DNA of 64,000 bases from Zoroaster sp. YZ-2022 (taxonomy: Eukaryota > Echinodermata > Asteroidea > Forcipulatida > Zoroasteridae), in NCBI GenBank assembly GCA_029582265.1, contig JAQQFT010000023.1, positions 3,931,071-3,995,070 on the forward strand, written 5' to 3'. Shown here piece after piece: positions 45,871 through 58,454 of this stretch (its first letter is position 1; each line of letters begins with the position of its first letter). The position numbers and the translations under genes are program-made. The notes beneath the pieces are model-generated. The model did not search any database. It was given only the letters and a program-made list of their open reading frames with translations, and was not told where the DNA came from.

Positions 45871-48800
45871 AATACGGAGCAGCCCGGGGCCCGTTGATCC
45901 CGGGACTTGACCCTTTTGTCCGTCAGGGCCCGATTTTTGGCCCCAAACATAAAACACAAAAATTTTTAAGAGTGAACAAATTTTTGGAGAGTATCCCCCG
46001 CTCTAACGTTTTTTTTTTTTTATTTTTTATTTTTTTTTTTATGATCGGAACCAAAAAAAACAAAAAAATTAAAAAACCCCTTAAATAAGGGGGAAATTTG
46101 GGGGTTTCACATAATTTTTTGGGCGGGCCCCAAAAAAAATTTTCTAGCCCCCAATAAAATACCATTTGAACTTTAAATAGTTTTTTAAAAAGGAAAAAGA
46201 TCTAATTTTATCTTTAATGTATGTTTTTTAAACATCATTTACTGAATATTATTGACCCAAAACATTCTGAAACGTATTTAAAAGAACGAGAGAATGTGAT
46301 AAAATATATTTCGGTTTCCCAGATGTCAAACAAAATGAAAAGTGAGCGAGGAAGCAACCAAATGCATTTTGGGGATTTTATTTGTGGAAAAAAACCGTAT
46401 CCCTTTTATTGTAAAATACGTAAGATTAAAAAAAAATTAAAAATCTATAAACCAACTTTGGGGTTTAAAATTTAATCGCTATCACTGGTCTTTTTCCCCG
46501 AAATTGGTGGGGCCGTTTTATTTTGTTAATTTCAGTCCACACCAGGCAGAAGTAAAAGGAGATTCCTTTAAACCAGTCCCCGTACACGTACACCCACCAC
46601 AGACTAACCCTGGCTCAGGGGGGCATAATTTAAATATCAATACAAGTTTTTTTGTCATTTAAACCACAACCAAGCAAAATTAATGAGCTAACTTAAAGGT
46701 TGAAAACGACCAAAAGGGTTGGGGAAAAAATTACTAAACTCATTTTTATAAACCCCCCCAACCTTTTTCTGCCGTTACAACGCATTGCAAGGGTTGGGTT
46801 TATTTTGATACGGCCCCTTAAAAAAAAACTTTGGGAATGAATTTGTTTTTTTGTGTATTAATGCAAATCAGCAGGAGTGGTTTATCCAAATTTAGACATG
46901 AGGGCTGAATTTGGGGATGTCAAAACCAAAAGCGCAGGTTCTATGGGGTCTAAAGGTCATAAAAATCTGCTTAATCGCAAAAAAGAAATGGATTCCCCCC
47001 AAAAAGGAATTTTATTTAAATAAAATGGTCAATTTAGAGATGGCTGGAAGAATGAATGATGTTGAATAAAGTTATCAAACAATTATTTCTATTTGGGGGA
47101 AATGTTTAATATTACCCCCAAAACATTGATTGTTGGGATTTCTTTAATTAACGTGTCTGAATGATAGTCAAAAGGAATATAGACGAATGGGGAAATATCG
47201 ACCACAATGCCGTGATGAATACCTGAAATTTAAAACAGTGAGATTAAAAATCGATTGAAAGTCTTATATTTTTGTTTTGCGTCTCATCTGACCAAAAAAA
47301 CAGAAAAATAAAAAAATAAAAAAACAATAGGTTTTTAATAAAGGGGAAACTCGGTTTTTATTTGATTGTTATATTTCCTTAATGATCTGAATGATAAAAA
47401 AGGGGGAATTTTTCGAATGGGAAAAATCGACACACGGTTAATTAAACAGGGGGAATGAAAATCATTCTAGCCATGAGGGAAACAACAGATCCCCAAAAAA
47501 AAGGAAAAAAACAAAAAAAAGAGCCCAAATTTTGTACAGTTTTTGATGAAACTGAAATAATTGCCAGTGGAATAATCCAATAGATTAGATTTCTGAGAAA
47601 AATGATTTTTAAATCCAGATACGGGAAAAGAAATTCATACAAACAACCTTTAAAAGGGGAAATTTTACATTTTCATTTTTATAGTTATTACACCCTAAAA
47701 AACTGATATGAAAAACTTTTTTCACTGCAAAATTTTTCACAGCTAAAATTTTTTTTTTTTTTTACAGTTTACGTTGGAAGTATTTTTAAAAATTTTGACT
47801 GCCAACCCCTTTTAACAGTTCAGTTTGGGACCGTCCTTTTTTTTTTAAAAATTTGAAGCAAGTTAAAGTCGCTGATGATCATTACCCCTTTTTCCTCTGC
47901 ATGGAAAGTTGATTGTTTTAAGAATAGTTCAATTGTCCCGTCGGGAACCCAAAAAATAGGGGTTTTTAAAAAGATGATCCACTGTTGGCGAGTCAGAGAT
48001 TTAGGGGGAAAAATGAGGAAAGGTAATCAAAAATTTTAAAAGGAGCAAAAAAATCACTTCCCGATTTTCAACCTCATCCATTCTCATGAAAGCAGTCATT
48101 AATATTATTTTAGGGAAAAACGGAGATGTTGGGAATGGGGGGGGAAGTTGAAGGGAAATAATTTGGGATTAAAACTTCCCGGGAAAAAGGGGGGATTTTA
48201 ATTGAAATAATCATTTAAAAAACCAAATCGAAAGCCCCTGAGACGGGGCGGGGTTTGAGGGCACAATTTTGTAACAATTCATAAACTTACGCGTCCTTTC
48301 CCCAAGATGGGTTTAATTTTGCATGAATTTACCCTTTGATTTTCACCCGAAACCACTAAAATCTTTTTAAAAAATAAATTTGGGGTTGTGGGGGTTTTTC
48401 CCTTTTTAAAACAGTTATGGGCATGTAAGAGGATAAAGAAAACTTACAGTTAAGATTTAAAAAACATTCAACTACTAAACTTTTGTAGATCCACAAGTTT
48501 ATTAAAAAAGCCCTTTTTAGTGGTAAATTTGAAATAATCGTTCACTCATTATTTTAAATCGAATAAAATATAATTAAAATATTTAAAAACTGTTTAAAAG
48601 TTAATAACTTGTTATTTGTTTTAAAAAAAGTACTAGGACAACGATAATATAAAGAAATAAAAACATGTCCAGTCAATTTAGTTTTTCAAAAATTTCCCTA
48701 TTTTCCCCCGGGAAGAAAGCCTAGGAACATTTTTAGATACCACCTGAAATATTTTCTTTTTTGGTTCATTTTGGGAAATGGGAATTCTGTGTTTTTATAC

Positions 48801-49959
48801 CGATAATTAATTTTTTTTTTAATTAAAAAGTTTTTAAATTTTTGAATTATATATCCGGATATCCTTTTTTCAGTAATTTTGTTGAATAAGTTTTTAAAGT
48901 TTTCAGGCAGTTAATCGTTTTGGGCTTTTTTCCCCTTTTTTGTACCTTTTGTTCTATTTGTCTCGTATTTTTCAAAACCAACCCCACACTTTATGAGGGA
49001 AAAATTACACAAATTCCCAATTTGTTTCCGTTCTTTTTTTCTAAATATGGACTTTGTTGCCCTTTTCTCTTCAAGTGCTGTGGGGGATGGTTTAAAAACA
49101 CCGACTAAAAACCCCCTTCTTTTTTTATCAAATATTAATAATAACCTTTTTTTTCATTTTTTATTGCACAAGTATGACAGCGAATTTTCAATTGTATAAA
49201 ATTGTTGATGGTTCAATATACATTAAAATGTTTGCATTTTCGTTTTGGATAAAATAAAACCCATAGGAATTAATTTTAAACCCAAACAGTATTTGATATT
49301 TTTCCATAAACAAATTAAGCGTTTTGTTTTAATAAATTTTTTTTTAAAACATTAAAAAAAAACAAAATTGAGACCATCCACTGGTTGTTTTGTTAATATC
49401 TATGGATTAAACATGATCGAGTATCAGTTGAATGCGCAAAGAAGTAAACTTAATTATATTTTTTGGGAAGAAAGAATCAACACACAAAATTGTTTGATGA
49501 ATCAGGTTTATTGCAATCACAAGAAAAAATAGGAAAAAATATTTATAAAAGAAACACTTAAAAAATGTACAAATTTTTTTTTTTTCAAAAAATAATCAGA
49601 TGATTAAATTTCCCCAATTGATGTGATATACATAAAAAAAAGTGATTTGAAGTATTTCGTCCAATAGGCAATGTCACCCTTGATAACCAATGCATTTAGT
49701 TTAGAGAGCAATGGGCCTAGGGAAAACTTGCTTCGGGGCAGAATGTATCTTTTGACAGGGGGTTCATTTAACAAGACAGGAGAAGCAAAATGTACAAACA
49801 AAATATTACAACAGATCTTTTAAAGGGACTGAACGTTTCTGTTAAAAAAGAAAATGAATTTTTATTTCAGAGGGTGGGCTTTGTGAAGATTTTGCTTTCA
49901 ATCATGGGGCCCCACTGATGTCCACAGAAGGGGAAAATTCCGTTGGGGTGGGGAGGGAC
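45871..49959. other. Noisy AT-rich DNA, no gene
   Basis: Short open frames only, all rich in K, F and N from A/T runs. Positions 47,150-47,225 and 47,375-47,440 loosely resemble the 120-bp repeat of 9.7 kb (CGAATGGGG, AAATATCGAC). No coding motif seen. Confidence 0.5.
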
Positions 49960-50228
49960 GGTCGCCCCCCCGGGATCATTCCCCCAAACCCCACGTGAGG
50001 AGAACCCAAGATTACACTTCGTTTTCAGGGGGGCCAAAAAAAAAGAAAGGGCCTGGGTGATTTTTGTAAAATTCCAGTTGGGCCCGGTCCCCCAAACCCC
50101 CCCCACCCCCATCCCCACCCCCCCACCAGAATGAAAAAAATAAAAAAAAAATTTGGGAGGGGGGTTCCCGGCCCCCCCCGGGCCGGGGGCCGGCTGCCCC
50201 CCCGCCCCCTGACGGTCCGCCACTGGAT
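49960..50228 (-). repeat. G-rich short interspersed repeat ending CCAGTGGCGGAC
   Basis: On the minus strand it begins CCAGTGGCGGACCGTCAGGG, a common start for short non-autonomous repeats, then runs through G-rich sequence. The right boundary is unclear. The C/G runs make this stretch unreliable. Confidence 0.45.
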
Positions 50229-51114
50229 GTCCACCCCCGTTAAACATGTTTTCTTTTTCAGGATGATAGACTTCCTGTATGTTGATTTATCTTCCACATG
50301 AAAAAGAGTGGTTTGCAAATCCAGTATCTTGGGCAACTAGTTTTTTATAACATTTTTTTGGCTATGATGTAAAAAGATTAAACACTATAAATTAAATCCC
50401 ACACCAATTCAATAGATCTGCATTTTTTAAAAAATTTTTATTGGTTTGAGGTCAAATCAAAATGTAAATTAAGAAAACAAAACAATTGTTCAAAAAAATT
50501 TCATTTTATTTTCAAATTTTTTGTTTTTTGATGGAAAAGTAAAAAAAAAGCTATTTTGTTTTTAACTATGGTTCGCTTTTTTGGGGCAATTTATAAAATA
50601 CGTGATTTTTTTTAAATCTAAAAAAATTTAAAAAAAAAAAAAAGATCGACTTAAAGTTTATACATTATCAATCGTCTTGAGAAAAAGATTTAGTATGAAA
50701 TTATGTTTAGTCTTTGAGGAAATTGTGTTTAAGTCCCCAAATCTGATGTTATTTTTTTATGGTTCAGCTTTAAATTAAAAATAAGGGCCTATAAACTCTA
50801 CTAAAAACATGTCAAAAAATCAGCATCTGTTTTGGTTAAATTTATGAAATTATGCTTCCCAAAAATAGGGAAAATCAGAAATGTCTACCTTTTTTAAAAC
50901 CCCCTGGTAAATTTCCCCTTTAATAAAACAATATGATCAATAGAGGCTTATATACACCTTCTAAGTTCATGTCTGTAACTACATCCACAAAATAAGAATT
51001 GCAGATACGTTTTACGTAAAAACAGCATACCAATACACCCACACTGTACATATTTGTTCACGTCAATTCCCGAAAATAACTTTTTATTTTGCCATTGAAT
51101 TGTTTTAATAAAAA
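50229..51114. other. No gene recognised
   Basis: AT-rich DNA with A and T runs. Confidence 0.4.
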
Positions 51115-51715
51115 ATAAATTGATTTCATAATTTAAAACCCCCCAGTTTCCTTTGTGAATTTTTCTTGATAATAAAAAATAATTAAATATCATATAATTA
51201 TTTTAAAAATCATGTAGGCCCAATTGAGAAAAAGAATCAATACAGAAAATTTTGTTGTGTCACAATGTATGGGTATTTGATTGAAACGTAGACTGTAAAT
51301 ATCCACAAATCCAAGTCAACTTTCAAATTTTTTGTCTTGTATATGAAGGCTCATATGTACACATATACATGTACCCGTTTCTCCAGGGAGAGGGTCTAGT
51401 CTGTGCAAAACACCCCAAGGTCACTGTGTGGTCAACCACGGGGCAAATAAAAATCCCCCGTACAGTATGATATGACAACATACAACAATATTTTTAAATT
51501 TTTTTTCCTCCAAAACAGGGATACAAAAGTACATGTTGGGCCGGGACAGTACACCCCATGTACATGTACACCAGGGTTTCCCTGTATGCATGGTTAAGTA
51601 CTTCTTCACCATGGAGGAACTGAAGGAAAGAAATTACTATTTTTTTTGCTCTATTTTCAGTCACATGCACAAACCAATAATAAACAGAAAGTATAACACC
51701 CAGAAGGGGCAGTAA
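51115..51715 (+). repeat. Dispersed direct repeat, copy A
   Basis: Matches 54,212-54,770 over about 600 bp: TTGATTTCATAATTTAA, GAGAGGGTCTAGTCTGTGCA, CCCAAGGTCACTGTG, CACCATGGAGGAACT and GCTCTATTTTCAGTCACATG. Short fragments recur at 54,880-55,015 and 55,483-55,531. Confidence 0.88.
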
Positions 51716-52827
51716 ATTTTCTTTGTTCAAAAATGTATCTAAAAATTTTCCCGCCGTTTCCCCTTTTTGATTACAAACCCTACGTATGTATTCAAACATC
51801 CAGCAAACTTGAATCCCCAATGTCGATTGGTCAATTACTAGCATAATATATTCCCTTTTAAATTTTACCGTTAAGAAGAAATTTCACTGCATATTGAATG
51901 GTGGCACAAAACGTAGGCGTATCTTTTCCTTTTTTCTTAATGCTACCCAAAAAACCACAAAGAAGTACACTAACAAAAAAGGCATATCAATCAAAGGGAA
52001 ATTTAAAAGTCATTTCTGTCATACATAGCCTGTGAGGGTTAAAGGGCATGATCAAGTTTGCGCGAGATAAATTTAAAGACAAAACCCGGGGAAAACAGAA
52101 TGGGCATCTGCCCCAAAGCAACTCGAAATGGGGCGCAGAAGGCCTTTTCTTTTTTTTGTATTCCACTGTGCTTGTGTGATAACTAATACTTATTCAAAGG
52201 GGGGCCACCTGGGTTTCTAATTCGTAAGATATGGATTACATTCGTAGGTATACGGACAGTGGCAAATGATGGACCTTTTAGTTTGTGCTGTCGTTGCAAA
52301 AAAAACATTTAAATTTTCCCCCTTGTACAAATTAGTTAAAACTGTGGGGGACTCTTTTTTGAAGGCTAAATGACCATAGGGAATCCAAAGTAAACCTTTA
52401 AATACAAGAATAAGTAATTTAAGTACAAAGTTTTAACGTATCCGCAGATACATATTGTTATTATAATTTGTTTTTCCATGTCCTATACACTTCCATATTT
52501 TTTGTCTAAAAACCTTCACATAAACAAAAAAACAAAAAAATGTTAGGGAAAGCGACCAACAGTTTACACCATTTTCATTTCTCTCAATACATGCTTGGGT
52601 CAAATCTATTCACATTAGTACCAGTTTTTAATTTTCCTTATGCCCCCATGGGTTTATGGACTGATCCCGCAATTATTAAAAAAGGGGCCTGGGTCAAGGC
52701 TTCCCATCCTCCCCACCCACCAGCAGTGGCTCAGGCATTTGGCCTTTGGGAAATTTAAACCCGTCCCAAACAAACTGCAAAAAAACTAATACTTAGTTTT
52801 AAAACAGATCAATCTAAGGCCGGCAAA
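51716..52827. other. No gene recognised
   Basis: The 116-residue minus-strand frame (51,494-51,844) and the 72-residue plus-strand frame (52,540-52,758) have no recognisable motif. Confidence 0.4.
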
Positions 52828-54022
52828 AATAAACATGTTTAGCGTCCCCCGGGTTCCTTTTTAGAGGCCGCCTCCTTTTTTTTATTTTTTTTTTATTTTT
52901 TAACGAAAAAAAACATTTTTAAAGATCTCAGAGAAAAAAAATTTTAAAAAAAAAAGATCGTATTTTTTTTTCTTTTGCCCCCGTTAAAGTTGTCGATTAT
53001 CATACGCGGGCAGTTCGCCCGTGTGAAAAAATTAACTGGTTTCAGCCCCCGGGAAACCCCGGGCCAGGGAAAAGAAAAAATGTTGAAAGACAAAGAGAAC
53101 ACGGAAAAACCAAAAGGACGTAAAACGTTTTCCATTTTTACAGTCGTTTTAAAAATTTTTAGTACATCCGCATGCACTATGTGACATCTGCAAAAAGGGG
53201 GTAAACAACCCCACAGAAAGAAAAAACAATTTTTCCCTTTGTTACCGATTTTTAATGACATTGGATTTTGGGGAAAGGTCATACCAGCAAAGCTGCCAGA
53301 AAATATCAGACTGTATTTAGAAATTTACTGACTTGAATTGTTTTTTGGGTAGTTGGTGTGTATCCCACCATGGCATATATTTTAACACCTCATATCTAGC
53401 AAAAAGTAATATAAATTTTAAAAAATCAAGGAAGAAAAAAATACATGTGTATCTCAAACTTTACCTTGGTAAAGGAACGGTGATTAGGGAAAATTGATAA
53501 TGTAGAGTGGGGGAATAAACCCAAAAAAGAGGTAAAAATTGATGCTAACATGAACAATGTTTACAATTTGATGATATAAAAAATTTAAAAAAAATATTAA
53601 AACCCCTTGGGGAACTTTTTAGGCCCCTTTTAAAATCTGTGAAGAAAAAGGTGATTAGATATGAAAAATTGCCCTTTGGTTTCTTTTTTGTTTTGTCTTT
53701 TTGTGTCACTAAAAATTTTTCTACTTCCCCTAAATGCGACATCACAGAGGCTAAAGTGACATCAATGGTGCACCAGCAGAAGAAAATTTGGTTCTGCATA
53801 GTGGCATTATTTTGGGCTCAAATTTTTTGGCATCTGCCCATAAGAAGCCCAAAATGTCATTTCCGAGTTATGGCGGCCATTTTTAAAAAAAGGCAGCCAT
53901 TTTTGGGAAAAAAGCCCGGCCGGTTGTCTTTAAAAATTTTCGGGATTTAAAAAAAAAAAAAAGGGAAAAAGGCCCCCCTTCCTTTTTTCAAAAAAGGGAG
54001 GACGCTAAACATGTTTATTTTT
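52828..54022. mobile_element. Non-autonomous TIR element, AATAAACATGTTTAGCGTCC ends
   Basis: AATAAACATGTTTAGCGTCC at 52,828 is repeated inverted at 54,000-54,020 (GGACGCTAAACATGTTTATT). The 1.2-kb interior has several short frames but no recognisable transposase. The interior is noisy, so a decayed coding region cannot be excluded. Confidence 0.72.
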
Positions 54023-54211
54023 TTTTTGGCCTTTAAAGGCATGGGGGCAACACAAAAATTTTACCAAACCCTGCTAGAGTGGTGTTTAAATTCTTTTGTG
54101 GGTATGTTAAAAAGGATGAGGATTTTACATTGTACACTGTACATGTACATCTTTTTCCATCACCCTGAAAAAATAACTTGTTTTTTCGCCCTTAATTTTT
54201 TTGTAAAATAA

Positions 54212-54770
54212 TAAATTGATTTCATAATTTAATAATTCACCCAGTCAGTTTCCCTTTTTGATTTATTACTTGATAATAATAATTTGACATACTTTAAAAA
54301 GTCATATAATTATTTTTAAAACCCCTGTAGGCCAACATCAATGAAGAGAAAAGTAATCAATACAGAAACTTTAGTTGTGCACAAGGGATTTGATTGAAAA
54401 AAATGATCACAAAAAATCCACAAATCCAAGTCAATCCTCAGTTCAATCTATTGTCTTTGTATATGAAGGCCTACATGTACACAAACCTTGTTTCCCCAGG
54501 AGAGAGGGTCTAGTCTGTGCAAACATTACCCCAAGGTCACTGTGGGTCAACATAAAAAGTCCCTGTACAGTATGCATATGACGTATACAACAAACATGTA
54601 AATATTTTCTTCCTCCATGGTATGATGGTACAGGCATACAAACAGTACATGTACAGTACAGGGCTCCATGTATGCATGGTTATGCACTTGACATCACCAT
54701 GGAGGAACTAAAGGGAAAAGAAATACTATTTTGTTGCTCTATTTTCAGTCACATGCACCAAAGTACCCTT
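54212..54770 (+). repeat. Dispersed direct repeat, copy B
   Basis: Second copy of 51,115-51,715. It is less noisy and shows ATACAAACAGTACATGTACAGT, which recurs again at 54,958-54,977. Copies A and B are 3.1 kb apart. Confidence 0.88.
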
Positions 54771-54879
54771 CTTCTTTCGTATGATGAGCAGCTTAGAGTG
54801 CTAGTAGCTGCATACATCGGTTTGATGACATTAGTTGAAACAGGGTGACCACGTGAAGGTTGTCATCTCCCACCCACTA

Positions 54880-55015
54880 AAGTACCCTGTACGTATGCAT
54901 ATGACAGTATACAACATCATGTAAATACTTTCTTCCTCCATGTATGATGGCAGGCATACAAACAGTACATGTACAGTCAGGCTCCATGTATGCATGGTTA
55001 TGCACTGCATCACCA
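54880..55015 (+). repeat. Partial third copy of the 51.1/54.2-kb repeat
   Basis: GTATGCATATGACAGTATAC, CTTTCTTCCTCCATG and CTCCATGTATGCATGGTTAT match copy B near 54,569-54,690. Confidence 0.85.
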
Positions 55016-55485
55016 AATAATAAATAATGTATAGATTTATAGCGCACGTATCCACCAACTAAGTGGCGCTCAAGGCGCATTATATTATTATCCCTGCTCA
55101 TAAGGCTCATAAGGCTCTAAATCATTCCTGAAACCATCTCAGCCCTGGGAGTATACAGCTCAATTGCTGCCATTTCTAGCGCATAGAGAGCAAACCATCT
55201 CTGCCTTCAACAGGTCCCATTTAACCCCTGGGTGGAGAGAAGCAATTATGGTTAAGTGTCTTGCTCAAGGACACAGGTGTCACGGCCGGGCTGAACCCAC
55301 ACTCTGCTGCTGGCAACACCAGAACTTGAGTTCAGTGCGCTAGACCGCTCGGCCACGACAATCCACTCACGTGCATTACAACACGGGACCTACGGCTTAC
55401 GTCCCATCCGAAGGACGAAGCAATTATGGTTAGTACCTTGCTCAGGATACAAGTGTCACGACCGGGCTCGAACCCACACCCTGGA
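55016..55485 (-). repeat. Dimeric tRNA-Leu-derived SINE
   Basis: On the minus strand: a first head with GGTTCGAGCCCGGTCGTGAC, a linker containing CTTCGGATGGGACGTAAGCC, then a second full head GTCGTGGCCGAGCGGTCTAG with GACTCAAGTTCTGG-like ACTGAACTCAAGTTCTGGTG. A body (AGCAATTGAGCTGTATACTC) and an ATTATTTATT-type tail follow. This is the mirror counterpart of 15,690-16,150 and is the more complete of the two. Confidence 0.88.
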
Positions 55486-55707
55486 GGAACTGAAGGAAAG
55501 AAATTACTATTTTTGTTGCTCTATTTTCAGGGTTGTTCTTAAACCCCTCGACCTCAACCCTCGACGTACGCTCTATAAACGAAGATGCACACTAGTAGTA
55601 CTCGCGGAATTCACTACCACCGGTGCAGTATACGAATGTATGTATGTACTATGAGGTGCCGTATATGACTAAATGAGCATTTACAAATATATAGACTAAA
55701 CTAAAAA
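55486..55707. other. Repeat fragment then unassigned DNA
   Basis: GGAGGAACTGAAGGAAAGAA...TATTTTCAG (55,483-55,531) is a piece of the 51.1-kb repeat; the SINE therefore lies within a third, rearranged copy. The rest is unassigned. Confidence 0.6.
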
Positions 55708-55970
55708 AGAAGAGCAAATCCATATTTTAAGAGCAAATCCATATATTTAAGAGAAAACCCCTATATTTAAGAGCAAACCTATATTTAAGAAAAACCATAT
55801 ATTTAAGAGCAAAACATATATTTAAGAGCAAACTCATATATTTAAGAGCAAAACCATATAAAAGGACAAATACAAATATATAAAGGATCACAGACAAATA
55901 TAAAAAGGATCAAAATATATATAAAGTGTCAAAACAAATATATAAAAGACCAACACAAATATAAAGTTTT
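55708..55970 (+). repeat. Two adjoining minisatellites
   Basis: The first has about seven copies of a 20-23 bp unit, CATATATTTAAGAGCAAA (55,708-55,860). The second has about five copies of an 18-24 bp unit, ATATATAAAGGATCAAACA-like (55,861-55,970). Confidence 0.9.
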
Positions 55971-55984
55971 GAATAGCGCCTCTG

Positions 55985-56100
55985 TATAATGGACGTAACT
56001 TCAAATATTGAAACATGGACATTTCATATAAATATTGAAGACATGGACATTTTCAATATTGAAGACATAAGTTTCATATAAAGGACGTCAACAGTTTGAC
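55985..56100 (+). repeat. Short degenerate repeat (ATATTGAAGACATGGACATT)
   Basis: AATATTGAAACATGGACATT, AATATTGAAGACATGGACAT and AATATTGAAGACATAAGTTT in series. Confidence 0.75.
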
Positions 56101-56194
56101 ATTCGATTTAATGCATGTCCTAGTATATGGGACAATTGCATTGGTCAGTTTCAGTGGTCAGACCCTTTTGGCCGGGCACTGTTAGGTATCAATG

Positions 56195-56430
56195 TAAAGA
56201 GGATGACCCAAGTATGACCTACAACTTTTCCAAGTTCAACAGCCAATATCTGAAGAACTAAATGACCTATTAGAAAACAAAAACACAATTGAATTCTTAC
56301 ATTAATAGCTTGTAATTCTTGTGAAATGAGTTACCATAAATGCTTTGATGGTCAAATTAGTGGCACACTACGATTTTAAAAGGTTATATCTCATAGCTTC
56401 AATTTGATGTATAATTTGACAAATCTGGGG
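56195..56430 (-). repeat. Inverted copy of the 27.7-kb dispersed repeat
   Basis: Reverse complement of 27,700-27,940: CCAAGTTCAACAGCCAATAT, CTAAATGACCTATTAG and TAGTGGCACAC correspond in order. Confidence 0.85.
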
Positions 56431-56641
56431 GAAAAATAAAAATGGGGTGTTAAAGCTATATAATGTAATCTGCCTGCTCAGTAAGGTGGAGAACAAATGG
56501 ATGATGATGGACATAAATTATGTATACTTCAAAATTTTCCAAGATATTTATTTCATGAAAATCAGGCCTCGTGTTGAGATTTGGGGCAAGGGAATGAGAA
56601 TTTTGACATGGTTCCTGTCATGAAATGTTCTTTGAAATATA
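56431..56641. other. No gene recognised
   Basis: Short stretch before the Tc1 element. Confidence 0.35.
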
Positions 56642-58077
56642 CTGAAACGCAAAAGAAACTTACCACCTTTTAAACCTTTAATATCAACATATGCGTGTAG
56701 TAAATGGGGAACTTATTTGTGGACAATAGTGTCCTCACTGTCAGAAAAAACGGTCACGCATGGTCACTTGAACCTTCAATGGATTACTTCATGGCACAGC
56801 TGTTAAACAGCTGTTTTGACTGTCAGTGATTAGCCAAGGGTATGGGATGATGTTAATGAGCTGCACTGATGTCTTGATATTGGTTTTAAAAAAGGCCAGT
56901 GAAAAATGGGCATTTCAATGAACATGCCACGATTGTCAATGGATCAACGGCAGCGTGCCCTGGCATGCAAGGACTGAGCTACCGTGAGGTTGCACGTCGC
57001 CTGGCTGTTCACCCCAGACGATATCGGCCCTGGTGGAGAGAGACACCTCCACAACTCTGCAGATGACAGACCTCGATCGGGGAGGCCAAGAGTCACCACT
57101 GCAAGGCAGGACAGGCAGATGGTCCTAAGTCACCTGCGATCGATTCCGTCCAGCATCCCACTGCGGCAGAAACCCGGGGCGTGCAAACCCACGGATCTCC
57201 AATGATCCCTGCACAAGACGACTGCATGACTATGGTCTGACTGCCAGAAGACCATACAGAGGCCCTGTGATGACGGCTGCCCATCGCCGCAACCGACAGA
57301 GATGGTGCCAGCAGCATCAGCGGTGGACCTTGGCGCAGTGGAACGAGATCGCTTTCAGCGATGAGTCAAGGTTCTGTGTGGACAGTCCTGATGGCGTGAG
57401 CGTGTCTGGAGAAGAACTGGCGAGCGATATGCCGATTGTTGCGTGCGTCAAGCCAACAGGTGGGTGGCCCAAGTGATGTGGGCCGCCATATCAGGCCGGT
57501 ACAGGACGCCACTGGTGGTTGTGGATGGAATCTTAACGCCCAGCGGTATGTGGTAACATCCGCGACCTCATCTGCTGCCATTCCTGCTAGACCACCAGAA
57601 CTGAGAACCTTCAGCATGACAACGTCGTCCCCATGCTGCTCGCTTTACCACCGCATTTCTCCAAGGCGAGAACATCAACACCATGCAGTGGCCTGCGCTT
57701 CCTGACCTGAATCCCATAGAGCACCTGGGGGATGAGCTTGGGAGACGCGTAGTTGCAGGCCAGGACACGGGCACAGCTGCTTGAGACATTTGGGACCGAG
57801 GGGGCAGAACCAGCAGCAATCCATCCAAAGACTGGTAGGCGTATGCGCCGACGATGCACTGCCTGTATCCAAAACAATGGTGGCCACACACGCTATTGAA
57901 AGGGACTGACTTTCACCTCTGCTGTTATGTACTGATGAGATAGTTTATCGGGGTCAAAAATTGACATGTCATCAATAAATGCCAATGTTTCAACTTAGCA
58001 ATTGTTGGTTTGTTTTATTTTGAACTGTTACAATTTTATTACATTTCAAACAAGTGGTAAGTTTCTTTGCGTTTGAG
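56642..58077 (+). mobile_element. Tc1-like DNA transposon, nearly full length, inactive
   Basis: 1436 bp with inverted ends CTGAAACGCAAAAGAAACTT and CTCAAACGCAAAGAAACTTA (reverse complement), both continuing into ACCAC. TA flanks both sides (56,640-56,641 and 58,078-58,079), as for Tc1/mariner insertions. A single degraded transposase frame fills the interior in the plus direction. Confidence 0.93.
56924..57909 (+). pseudogene. Tc1-like transposase, frameshifted
   Basis: The presumed ATG at 56,924 starts MPRLSMDQRQRALA, an N-terminal helix-turn-helix of a Tc1-type transposase. The linker motif RPRSGRPRVTTARQDRQMVL is at about 57,070-57,130. The catalytic core is recognisable: the first Asp in IAFSDESRF (codon 57,360-57,362), the second Asp in QHDNVVP (57,618-57,620), and the Glu in DLNPIEHL (57,719-57,721), about 34 residues after the second Asp, as expected for DD34E. 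The frame ends in TGA at 57,907-57,909. There are several frame changes (near 56,970, 57,130-57,200, 57,380-57,450, 57,600 and 57,700), so the protein as written is dead. Length of about 328 codons is normal for Tc1 transposases. Confidence 0.92.
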
Positions 58078-58085
58078 TATATATA

Positions 58086-58454
58086 CTGGGTCATTCCATG
58101 AACGGGGGACCCAAAAGTGTGACATGGAGGTCAAAATTTAAATAAAAAAAAAATCAGTTTTGTTACTTATTTATCATAGTTTTGTAGATTGTCATCTTTA
58201 AAATAATAATACAAACATTAAAACTAGTGTCATTCATTTACTTCCTGCTTCACCTGATAAGAGGTTAACGATGTAACAAAATTACAAGGAGACCCAATAA
58301 ATTGTTGTTTGTTGTCATATTAGGTCTGCATGAGATGAAAACAATAGGTGAAAGTTATAATCATCAGCTCGTACGATGAAAGGGAATAACACAGGCCCAA
58401 TATCTGAAATACAGGGAAAAACAAAAGTGTCCTACGTTCATGGAATGACCCAAT
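58086..58454. mobile_element. MITE with TGGGTCATTCCATGAACG ends
   Basis: TGGGTCATTCCATGAACG at 58,087 and its reverse complement CGTTCATGGAATGACCCA at 58,436. Similarity continues inward with GGAC and AAAAGTGT words. The 368-bp interior is non-coding. It lies eight bases beyond the end of the Tc1 element. Confidence 0.88.

Noticed and set aside
57568..57891. Minus-strand frames of 70-107 residues
   Set aside because: Antisense shadows of the Tc1 transposase.
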